Origin: CAZNXE01 sp964576465
GTDB lineage: Bacteria; Planctomycetota; Planctomycetia; Pirellulales; JAEUIK01
DNA length: 8,422 nt
Direction of reading: 5' to 3'
Assembly (NCBI GenBank): GCA_964576465.1
Contig: CAZNXE010000261.1
Location: forward strand, 1-8,422
Part shown: positions 1-7,287 of the stretch, piece by piece
Layout of the letters: every line of letters starts with the position of its first letter
How positions within the stretch are numbered: the first letter of the stretch is position 1
Notes under the pieces: model-generated
The model's input: the letters and a program-made list of their open reading frames with translations, nothing else
What the model was told of the DNA's origin: nothing
Databases searched by the model: none
Translations under genes and position numbers: made by a program

Positions 1-870
1 TCCGGCGAGCGGTCCGTAAGCGAGTTCCGGAACTCCAACGAGCGAGGCCAGTGTCCGCCAAGCGTGGCGGAACTCGTTTTCTGCTTGTTTCAGGTTCAAG
101 CGGTCACGTTGCAAATCAACTTCCGCCCTCAGGAGCCCCGGCTGGTTTGTTTGCCCCAAATTGAGCATCTCACGTTGTGTTTGGAGATGGTCTTCCCCGT
201 TGGCGAGTATCTCTCGATGGATAGCGACCAGATTCTGTGCCGCTAACGTGCGATAGAACTGTGTCTGAACATCATTGAGCACACGAAGACGCTGGGCGTG
301 AAAGTTCGTCTCCGCGATGCGCGACCGTTGAACCCATTTGGCGCGGCTTAGTCGCAGCTTCCCACCCATGACAAATTCCTGGGCGATAAACCCACCCTGA
401 GTTTCGCCGGCGGTGCCGTTGACGCCAATTTGTTCACCTGAGTATCCCGTCACGGGATTGAGGTACAGACCTGCTTGGTATGCCGCGCCACGCGCTGCCC
501 GAATTTGTGCCGTTGCCTGAACCAATGTGGGATTTTGTTCCATCGCCATGCCCTGTATATCTTCCACTGCCAATGCGTTGTACGCTTCAGCCATTGTGTG
601 GGGCGAGAGCAGCGATTCGGCATGCTTGTGCGACGGTACAACTTCTTCCTGATAGGCCATCAGCCGGGTCGGCAATGGTGGAGTTTCAGCGGTTTGAATT
701 GTCGATTCGTCTCCAACTTCAGAAGTGTTTGTCGAATTCTCAACAACCGTTGACCGAGTCGTGTCAGGTGTCTCGTTCTGCGTGCGCGAAATTCCATGAG
801 ATCGCAGCGCCGTACAACCGTTGGCAATGAGCAACATGAGAAGTGCGGTTGCGAGCAGTCTTCGATTCAT
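1..870 (-). CDS. TolC/CusC-family outer-membrane efflux protein, N-terminal part
   Basis: The minus strand is open from ATG at 870 to the window edge, giving 290 residues with no stop, so the C-terminal part is missing. The protein starts with a basic, hydrophobic leader (MNRRLLATALLMLLIANGC); Cys19 could be lipidated, although ANGC is only a partial lipobox. A Ser/Thr/Glu-rich linker follows to about residue 90. From about residue 100 it resembles the outer-membrane efflux protein family of RND and type I export systems: NPTLVQATAQIRAARG (113-128), YLNPV, then FIAQEFVMGGKLRLSRAK and long amphipathic helices. In that family the trimer forms the outer-membrane channel and periplasmic tunnel, partnered by an adaptor and an inner-membrane pump. 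AGGGGGG just upstream of the ATG is a plausible ribosome site. The pump genes probably lie to the left, outside the window. The substrate is not readable; the divergent Cys-rich gene hints at metals. The family call is firm, the subfamily is not. Confidence 0.88.
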   Translation of the reverse strand, partial: MNRRLLATALLMLLIANGCTALRSHGISRTQNETPDTTRSTVVENSTNTSEVGDESTIQTAETPPLPTRLMAYQEEVVPSHKHAESLLSPHTMAEAYNALAVEDIQGMAMEQNPTLVQATAQIRAARGAAYQAGLYLNPVTGYSGEQIGVNGTAGETQGGFIAQEFVMGGKLRLSRAKWVQRSRIAETNFHAQRLRVLNDVQTQFYRTLAAQNLVAIHREILANGEDHLQTQREMLNLGQTNQPGLLRAEVDLQRDRLNLKQAENEFRHAWRTLASLVGVPELAYGPLAG

Positions 871-1610
871 GGTCCCCCCTCCCTGACTGGAAGTCTTGAT
901 CTGTGGAGACGACGAAACCATCCCCGATGCCTGTCTTCATCGGTACGTTCCACACCAGCATTCGATCCAGAATCATCAACCGAGAAATGTTTTGCCGACC
1001 GAGTTGCAGCAACCACTACATTCGACAATGTCTTGCGCGACAAAAGAACCGCGTCCTTCGTGACCGTTACCTTCAGAAGGTGCTTCTTATGGGTTCCGGT
1101 TCTGCGGGCTAGCCAAGACAGTCAATTCTTGTCGGGTGATCACATCCGTGGTTGAGTCCAAGACACGCCTGTACGCGAAAGTTCCGACTGGGTCGAACGA
1201 GCTGGATCGCCCGAAAACGCGCGTTCGTGCAATAACGCACACTTCAAGCAAATATGTTGGAATTAGCAGCACATTGTTATCAGTCTCTTCGTACCAGAAG
1301 ACAGACTGTTCGCAAGATTCGATTCGGTTCCGGAGGGCGGTTCGCCTTCACCTGCACACCTGAATCAGAGTGAATCGTTGGATGTGCCGACGATTCTCGC
1401 CAGAAGATCCTCGGCCTGGCCACAGAAGCGGTCGTGCAGGCAGGTGGCCGATTGATCAGAGTAGAGAAGTTTTATGCGGATAGTTTGGCATGCGAAATGC
1501 CTTGATATACCAACAGCAAAACGGTCTTCGAGAGCAAATGACCGAGAAGTGACGCCATGAACTTTTTGTGGATTAGGTAACTACTTTTGATGGAGGCTAG
1601 TACTAGTACC
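871..1610. other. Long intergenic region between divergent genes
   Basis: This 740-base stretch separates the leftward TolC-family gene from the rightward Cys-rich gene. It must hold their promoters, but I see no convincing -35/-10 pair, RNA gene or mobile element. Short reading frames exist on both strands (for example 796-1155 and 1136-1363 plus, 1087-1272 minus). They overlap one another, lack ribosome sites and resemble nothing I recognise. The only structure I can point to is the short inverted repeat GGCAT-GCGAA-ATGCC at 1487-1501. The length is generous for a simple divergent promoter, so a decayed gene is possible but not shown. Confidence 0.5.
1592..1596 (+). promoter_or_regulatory. 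GGAGG, candidate ribosome-binding site for the Cys-rich gene
   Basis: GGAGG lies 14 bases before ATG 1611, which is further than ideal. An in-frame ATG at 1590 would place this motif inside the coding sequence. ATG 1611 gives a clean signal peptide, so it is preferred. Confidence 0.4.
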
Positions 1611-1820
1611 ATGTTTGCCAAATCATACATTGCGATGGCCCTGACGGTGGGTTTACTGGGAACCGCCTACTTTGTTCCGACGGCTTCGACAGCCAAAGAC
1701 TCCGAAGTCGCCCGCCCAACTTGCTGCATGAAGAACGCCTACTGCTGCAAGCAGAACAAGGCGTGCTGCGGCAATGCTTCAGTATCAGGGGAAGTAGTAC
1801 GTCTCGATGCGAAAGCTTGA
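1611..1820 (+). CDS. Small exported Cys-rich protein with three CC pairs
   Basis: The predicted product is 69 residues. Residues 1-28 look like a signal peptide: Lys4, a hydrophobic run IAMALTVGLLGTAYFV, and a likely cut after STA (about residue 28). The mature part is about 41 residues and carries Cys pairs at 38-39, 45-46 and 52-53, so the spacing is an exact seven residues (CC-x5-CC-x5-CC), interspersed with Lys and Asn. Such a layout could bind soft metals or form disulfides, but no named family is recognised. The gene ends just before a strong terminator at 1848-1879, so it appears to be transcribed alone. It is divergent from the TolC-family gene, which suggests but does not prove a role in metal or envelope stress. 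An in-frame ATG at 1590 (and TTG at 1587) would add seven or eight residues and weaken the leader. Confidence 0.72.
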   Translation: MFAKSYIAMALTVGLLGTAYFVPTASTAKDSEVARPTCCMKNAYCCKQNKACCGNASVSGEVVRLDAKA

Positions 1821-1847
1821 GCTTAGCAAACGTTTGTGATTGCTCAA

Positions 1848-1879
1848 AGACCCTGGCGAACTAGGGTTCGCCAGGGTTT
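1848..1879. terminator. Strong hairpin terminator, probably bidirectional
   Basis: CCCTGGCGAA (1851-1860) pairs perfectly with TTCGCCAGGG (1867-1876) around the six-base loop CTAGGG. Outer A-T and G-T pairs extend the stem. On the plus strand TTTCTAT follows, 28 bases after the stop of the Cys-rich gene. On the minus strand TCTTTG follows. On that side the hairpin lies only a few bases beyond the tRNA-Arg 3' end, so it may originally have terminated that tRNA gene, and it could also stop readthrough from the large gene ending at 2188. Confidence 0.8.
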
Positions 1880-1886
1880 CTATAAA

Positions 1887-1937
1887 TATCCCCGACTGGA
1901 TTCGAACCAGTAACCTTCGTCTTCGGAGGCCGACGCT
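1887..1937 (-). pseudogene. 3' half of tRNA-Arg(CCG), likely attachment-site remnant
   Basis: Read on the minus strand, the segment has the parts of a tRNA 3' half in order. The anticodon stem is TCGGC / GACGA with one G-A mismatch; the loop CTCCGAA carries anticodon CCG at 1924-1926. A five-base variable region AGGTT follows, then a perfect T arm (ACTGG-TTCGAAT-CCAGT), the acceptor strand CGGGGAT and a discriminator A at 1887. AGCG just before the stem fits the end of a D arm. Further upstream there is no D arm and no matching acceptor strand ATCCCCG, so the tRNA is not complete. CCA is not encoded. Loss of the 5' half with the 3' half kept is the usual product of integrase-mediated insertion at a tRNA 3' end. 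No integrase is present in the window. Confidence 0.72.
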
Positions 1938-2187
1938 GGATTTCGCCTGGGTTCAAACCCGCTGCAACAACTTGGGATGTCAAGACTTCGGACAACAAGG
2001 CAAGCCGAGTCAACTCGCGCTCACGAACCGTGAATGTACCTGGTTTCGGCACGTTTGTCACGCTATCCGTGCCACATTCCGTGCCAAAATTAGAGCAGGG
2101 ATGTCGAACTTCGATGCTGTGAGGATCGTACTACTAAGCCCAGGGGATACGCTTTCATGTATTGCAACAACTCACGGGAACACTACA
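1938..2187. other. Non-coding stretch between tRNA remnant and large gene
   Basis: About 250 bases lie between the tRNA-Arg fragment and the stop of the large minus-strand gene. A 66-residue minus-strand frame (1861-2061) runs from here through the tRNA remnant into the terminator; its end VTGSNPVGD is the translated T arm, so it is treated as spurious. No gene, terminator or repeat is evident. Confidence 0.5.
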
Positions 2188-5100
2188 TCATCGTCGAAAC
2201 CGAATCGACTTTCGGAAAAGCAATAGCCAGCTTCCAAGCCGTCTAACGGCAGCTTTCGCGCGGTCGTCCTGCGTTGACTCGTCGTCAAGAAGATCGTCAC
2301 CTTTGCGAGCTTCATCGATGGTTTGTGCGGATGCAGTCGGGCGCGACGCGAGCAGATGACTAGCGAAGTCTACTCTACCCGTCTTCACCGGAGCATTCTG
2401 CGCGGATTGTTCTCTTGACGACTCGCGTTTTGTGAAACCACTCAGATTTTGCTCTGCCACTTGTCCGAACACCTTATCGGTCGTACGAGCCGTTCGTGCC
2501 GTAGCATCCGTATTGCCAGCCCTACCGAAAAATATACCCGCGAATTGAATACGCCTAATTGGTAGTGATGAAAACGGCCCTTCTGTATCGGACACCCTAT
2601 GCTTGTCTGCGGCAACCGATTTGGCGTCCTTGGTCGCAGCGATCTTTATCACTGTTGTCGCGGTTGTAGTCGGTTCGGTTTTATCTGATAAGTCTCTTAC
2701 GATCGGATCGGTAAACGCGCTCGTGCCGTTGTTTCTTGCGAGGATCTCGTCCGTCGCATCGACNNNNNNNNNNNNNNNNNNNNNNNNNNNNNNNNNNNNN
2801 NNNNNNNNNNNNNNNNNNNNNNGGCATTGTTTCTCGTCAGAATTTCATCGGTTGCGTCGACTCTCGCATCGTTGGAACGATCGTCTTCATCGAAAAGCTC
2901 TTCTACAATCAGAGACGCGATCGTCGCTTCTTCGGATAAATCGCTGCCTGATGTAGCGCTGCTGCTCACCGGAACAGACGGTGTGATGAGCTGTAGTTCG
3001 GTAAACGCGCTCGTGCCGTTGTTCCTTGCGAGGATCTCGTCTGTCGCATCAACCAGCCCATCGCGATTGTAGTCATAGGGGTCGTCAATCGCCGCTGGAT
3101 CGAATGCCGACTTGGCATTGTTTCTCGTCAGAATTTCATCGGTTGCGTCGACTCTCGCATCGTTGAGACTATTGCCAGACTCGCCAATGGCGTTGCCAAA
3201 ATAGAAGATCTCGTCCGTTGTTAGTCCAGTGTTTGGACTAGCTTTCACCGTGACTTGGAGCCATTGATTTGAAATCAAATTGTCGGGAAACTCTAGCGTT
3301 ATACGATCTGTGATAGCGTCTAGGGAGTTCAGAGACATCGTTGGATCTGTTGCGACGGGCGACCACGTGTCTGGAAAGTCGTTGTTTCCAACCTTGAAAA
3401 CAAAGTCACTCAAAGTCGGTGTCCCCTGTAGGCCTTGGATATCGATCATCAGTCCATTGATGCCAAGGCTATAGCTAGTGTAGTTGGCAAAGCTCGCCAT
3501 TTCGCCGGGCATCAACGCACTCTTGTCAGGCGCTGGTTCGTTCCCGAAGCTAGAATCCTTGTAGAAGACTTGCCGTCCTGATACGGCCGTGTCATCGTCA
3601 ACCACTAGAATCGAATCCGAGTCATCCGTATACCCTGATGCGAACACATAAACCGGCGCCTGAACATCGATCTCCGGAAGAAGATCGTCAATCGCATCGA
3701 TCGAAAAGGATACAGACGACAAGGTCGGAGGAATAGTTACCGACAAAGGACCCGTGAGTGACAATAGATTAGCTGCGCCAGGCAAGATGCCACCATAGGA
3801 AATGTTGACGTCCAAGGCAGCGGACAAATCGCCGGTCCTCGAAACTGTCACCGTCGCGGCCGAAGCACCCGCGTTCTCCGCCACGCTCGATGTGGCGATG
3901 GACACGCTTAGTTGCCCAAACACACCGACCATTGCCGTCGCCGTACTGCTCTGCTGCCCATCGTTATCATTCGCTACGGCGAAAAACCGTTGGCCGCCAA
4001 CGGGAATCGGGACACTCTCGGTAGTAACGTCGATCTGCGACGTCGTTTCTCCTAAGAGCACTGCGTCGGTACCCACCATCACGTCCGTACCGATGTCTAG
4101 CTGGCCATTGTCGTTTGCATCCCAGTAATAGTCGACCGAAGTTACCTCCCCATCTGGATCGATGAGGCCAGTGACCGTCAACCCGAGCGGCCCCAGTCCC
4201 TGGACAACCGTGGGGCTATCCGAAGAAAAGGCGCCGATAACCGGAAGCGTGTCGACCATCAGGTAACCGACAGACGAACTAGCAATCGCGTCGTCTCCAT
4301 TGGCTGCACTTACCGCCACGGCGTATAAACCGTCGGAGAGACCCGTCAATGAAGTTGTCGCCCCAGCTTCGGGCATTTCTGACCAGCCCTGCCATGTAAC
4401 TCCGTCGAACTGGTTTAGCGCGTACTGAAACGAAGACGGATTGATGCCAGACTCATCATCGATCGCGATCGATGACAGATTGACCGGCCCAGCACCGAAT
4501 GCCGAAGGGGAATTGGCCGACGACGAAATCCCCTGGAGTGTCACTGCCGGGGCGGAAAGATCGATGGACGGGATGGCGACTTCCCAGGCTAGCAGGCTCG
4601 TCCCTGGCGGCGTACCCGGCAATGAGTTGCCGTTCGTGTCGTCAATATGGTTGGCGAGGTTGATTCGCATCCGGTACTCGCCGTTGTCCTCGGGGCCCCA
4701 AGAACCGCCGGGTGGTGTGATACGATACGTTGCGACCACTTCCGCAGAATCTTCAGGGCTGTCCAGGCCAACGAACTCAGCGTCGACAGCGAAAATCGAG
4801 CCCGGGCCAATGATCCTAACATCGGGAAAAGTCCCAAAGCTATCCGCATTCACTGCGATATTGTCGGTGATCGTAATACGGAACTCTTGAAAGGTGGCAC
4901 CAGAAGAGAAGACATTTGAGCTATCGAGAGACGTCAGCACGGGTGGCACCTGATCGAGCGGATACGTGATCATAACCGTTTGCACGACATTGCTCAGTTG
5001 ACCGCCACTACCTTCTGCTTGAGCAAAAAAACGATTGAGGCCAATTGGCAAACCAGCGTTTTGCGGAGAGTCTCGCCACCACCACCCGTTACTGCCATCG

Positions 5101-7145
5101 TCGTCGGTTCGCAGCAATTCATCACCGCCATCGAGACTGCCGTTGCCATTCGTATCGTGATAGAAAAGCACCTTCGACGCGTTGTTGACGTCCTCGGCAG
5201 TTATCGTTAACAGGAACTGGTGTCCCTGAAAGGAAGCATTAGGCGAAATCGAGCCGATAAACGGCGTCGGGCCAGGTGCGTTGAGCGTCAACGTGGTCGC
5301 AACCCAACTGCTCCAAACACCATTGTTGTCCCGTGCTCGTGCGATGAACTGTTGTACTCCTGGGTCAATCGGATGTGTGTCGACGACCGTGGACGCCACG
5401 CCGGCTACGATCGATGTGTCCTCGCCAACGATCGAGTCACCAGAACTAATGTCGCCGCTGCCATCGAAATCCCACGCAAACTGAACAAGATCGACCGTAC
5501 CGTCGTCGCTGATCCCGCTCAATGTTAGCGTTGTGTTCTGCCCTCGCGTCAAAGTCGATGGCGACGCACTAAGGCTCGTTGCGACCGGGGCCCCATTAGG
5601 CGCGGTAGTAACTTCGATAGAGGTTGCAACCCCATTGACGATCCCCGTGGTGTCGAAGAGACTTGCCACAAATGAATAACGTCCGGCTGATAATGTCGAT
5701 ATGTCGAAACTAGCGATTGCCATATCACCAGAAATTGGCGGTGAGGCAAAAATGAGTTCGCCGAAATCCCAGCGGCCGTTACTATTCGTGTCCACGCTAA
5801 ACTGGACCGTGCTCCCCGGGCCGGTGCCTGGGGTCACGGACGCGGTGAAGTTCACACTTCCAGTTCCCGTGAAGACGCCTTGATCCGCTTCGATGCTGAT
5901 CACTCGGCTCTGCGGCGACACTGGCGTCGTAGGCTCTGGAATAGTTCCAAAAACACTAAACAAGCCGAGATCTCCATCCCTGGCGCCTGCGCTCTTTACG
6001 ACGAGCGAGTATGTTCCGGCCGTTAGTGTGCCTTGTATCCGCGCGCCCAGGCTGGAAGCTGGATTATCCGTAGCGATCAATGCCCCTGCGGAATTGTATA
6101 TCTCCCACTTCACATCGAGGTTGCCATCTGCGACCGTCAATGCTGATGTATAGTTGCCTGGATTTGACGCATATTCGTGGTCTCGCGAACCGGGTACGAT
6201 CGTTAGCTCGAATGCTCCACCAGCTGTTTCAAACGAGAACGATTCCTCTTCAAGAGTCGACCTAATGACGCCACAACCTTGTATGTGGGTCCCGGTCCGC
6301 GTCAGCGCACAATCCAGACCGCTACCTGGGGCCGGGTCTGGCCGCTGGCCTAAGATGCCATCGAGCGTCGCCACAGCGTCTTGTTCAGGAAGCCCTCCCC
6401 AACCACCGATGACGAATCCTTCAGGTGTGTTTCCCGACCACGAACCTGTGTCCCACGCGAAGCGATCAACGGTCGGAAAGGGGTTGACTGTGTCGCCCAT
6501 GATTGGCCGCAATCCATCGGAGCCCTTACTGTATTCGCCGTGGGGTTCTAAAATGTACAGACCATCCGTGAGAAACTGGCCGGTAACCTGATCCACGGCG
6601 CTCCGATGAAGCAGTGTCAACGCATGACCAGCCTCATGCGACGCAGTCGCCGCGATCGCCCGGGTAGCCGCATTGCCGCCAATGTGTTCCGGGAAAACCC
6701 AGACAACTGGAGCGCCACTGAACGCGATACCACCCGCGCCAGTGAGCCAGATGTTGTCACTCGGCATATTGCCGATCGCCACGCGCGTGAAAGTCCCAGA
6801 AGTGGGCTCTACCGTCGTCACGTTTACGTCGAATGGAGAAAAATCTTCGGCAACCTGTTGCCAAATCGAAATGATTGCGTCGTTTTCAGCTGCATTGAAG
6901 TTTGCATTGCCGTCAAAATCGTATGGTTCAACGACCGCATTGTTGTAGATGTTCCACGTATCCTCTTGATTGCCATCAAAATCTAGAAGGATTGTGTTGG
7001 CAGCGCCTGGCACGCTCGACAAAGCAGGTGGGACGAGAGACAAAAGACGTCTCTCTTCTAGGAACTCGAACGTGCGGCTTCTTGCGAGTCTGGTTAGCAC
7101 CTTCTTTGCATATTTGCGTTTGCGTGTATGGCTCGGGAGTTTCAT
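2188..7145 (-). CDS. Giant secreted metzincin-like protein with Ig-like, Calx-beta and dockerin modules
   Basis: Restoring a 60-base gap at the N run gives about 1652 residues. The basic leader carries FEFLEERRLLS (26-36), a variant of the planctomycete LEPR-XLL export motif. A metalloprotease-like domain spans about 50-230: HEAGHALTLLH (170-180) gives Glu171 and three zinc-ligand His, with Thr177 where metzincins have Gly, and PIMG at 214-217 fits a Met-turn. A PPC-like beta domain (about 295-400) follows, with the two Cys I see (279, 291) just before it. Ig-like modules fill about 415-1073; four carry EF-hand-like loops. A Calx-beta domain spans about 1078-1187 and a pre-dockerin domain about 1192-1320. 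Dockerin pairs lie at about 1326-1380 and 1426-1479 around an acidic Ser-rich linker. The tail 1480-1652 is polar and ends in WLLLFRKSIRFRR. GAGG lies five bases before ATG 7145. Probably a surface or extracellular protease or adhesin; the substrate is unknown. Confidence 0.85.
2708..2874 (-). repeat. Direct repeat, copy 2 (dockerin pair, interrupted by N run)
   Basis: The flanks of the N run match the intact copy at 2998-3165. Bases 2823-2874 are identical to 3114-3165. Bases 2708-2763 differ from 2998-3053 at three positions, all synonymous in the protein. The unit encodes DARVDATDEILTRNNA, a hidden middle of 20 residues, then VDATDEILARNNGTSAFT. Confidence 0.9.
2764..2822. other. Assembly gap (59 Ns) whose real length is probably 60
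   Basis: The distance between matched flanks is 113 bases in the intact copy (3001 to 3114) and 112 here (2711 to 2823). One base is therefore missing from the N count. A 60-base fill restores the reading frame from the repeat into the C-terminal tail. The missing 20 residues are expected to resemble the segment from KSAFDP to NRDGL (residues 1345-1364 of the large protein). Confidence 0.85.
2998..3165 (-). repeat. Direct repeat, copy 1 (intact dockerin pair)
   Basis: This intact 168-base unit encodes two dockerin-like half repeats. The first, DARVDATDEILTRNN, has a degenerate calcium loop. The second, DYNRDGLVDATDEILARNN, has a canonical D-x-N-x-D-G loop ending in Asp. Copy 2 begins about 290 bases away, and the unique linker between them encodes an acidic, Ser-rich segment. 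Confidence 0.9.
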
Positions 7146-7150
7146 GCGTA

Positions 7151-7154
7151 CCTC
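7151..7154 (-). promoter_or_regulatory. GAGG ribosome-binding site of the large gene
   Basis: GAGG precedes ATG 7145 by five bases (GAGG-TACGC-ATG) and supports this start. It is one of the few clear Shine-Dalgarno-like sites in the window. Confidence 0.6.
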
Positions 7155-7190
7155 GTCGTTAGCTTTGTTGGTCGAGGATCATCGGGACCA

Positions 7191-7219
7191 CAGGTGCTCG
7201 CGATTTATAATCGCACCTG
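7191..7219. promoter_or_regulatory. Inverted repeat surrounding the -10 site, possible operator
   Basis: CAGGTGC (7191-7197) is the exact reverse complement of GCACCTG (7213-7219). A second inner pair GCGAT (7200-7204) and ATCGC (7210-7214) frames an AT-rich centre. The repeat encloses the TATAAA hexamer of the candidate promoter. It could be a repressor operator; no T run follows on either strand, so a terminator is less likely. Confidence 0.5.
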
Positions 7220-7233
7220 CACTACTCTTTCAA
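7204..7233 (-). promoter_or_regulatory. Candidate sigma70-like promoter for the large gene
   Basis: On the minus strand, TTGAAA (7228-7233) and TATAAA (7204-7209) are separated by 18 bases. Each matches five of six consensus positions. A transcript starting near 7197 would have a leader of about 50 bases before ATG 7145. The site lies in the 142-base gap after the SLH gene. Confidence 0.45.
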
Positions 7234-7287
7234 CGCTAGTCACACATTTATTGGGGCCACCGCGACTCAATCTAATCCGAAAATCAA

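Noticed and set aside
796..1155. Plus-strand 119-residue frame across the start of the TolC-family gene
   Set aside because: It overlaps the antisense TolC-family coding sequence and its ribosome site, and has no signal of its own.
1087..1363. Overlapping short frames on both strands (1087-1272 minus, 1136-1363 plus)
   Set aside because: No ribosome sites, no recognisable domains, mutual overlap and no codon signal that would favour either.
1485..1511. TTGGCA ... TATACC as a promoter for the Cys-rich gene
   Set aside because: The spacing is 15 bases and the -10 match is only four of six, so it is not reliable.
1945..1965. Second T-arm-like sequence GGTTCAAACC
   Set aside because: The flanking bases do not form a five-pair stem and no other tRNA parts surround it.
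1861..2061. Minus-strand 66-residue frame ending in VTGSNPVGD
   Set aside because: It translates the tRNA T arm and the terminator stem. An integrase C-terminus overlapping its own att site was considered, but too little remains to support it.
1840..2226. Plus-strand 128-residue frame containing WIRTSNLRLRR
   Set aside because: This segment is the reverse complement of the tRNA-Arg 3' half; such peptides are common artefacts over tRNA genes.
2188..2652. Separate 154-residue minus-strand gene starting at GTG 2652
   Set aside because: The frame is continuous with the dockerin repeat at 2708-2763, and no start signal precedes GTG 2652. It is the C-terminal tail of the large gene.
2697..2763. 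C-terminal end SMRRTRSSQETTARARLPIRS read through the N run
   Set aside because: It is the repeat sequence VDATDEILARNNGTSAFT read one base out of frame because the N count is 59 rather than 60.
4589..4849. Other-frame peptides inside the large gene (for example 4441-4890 plus, 4589-4849 minus)
   Set aside because: The large gene is open throughout with clear domains, so these are shadows.
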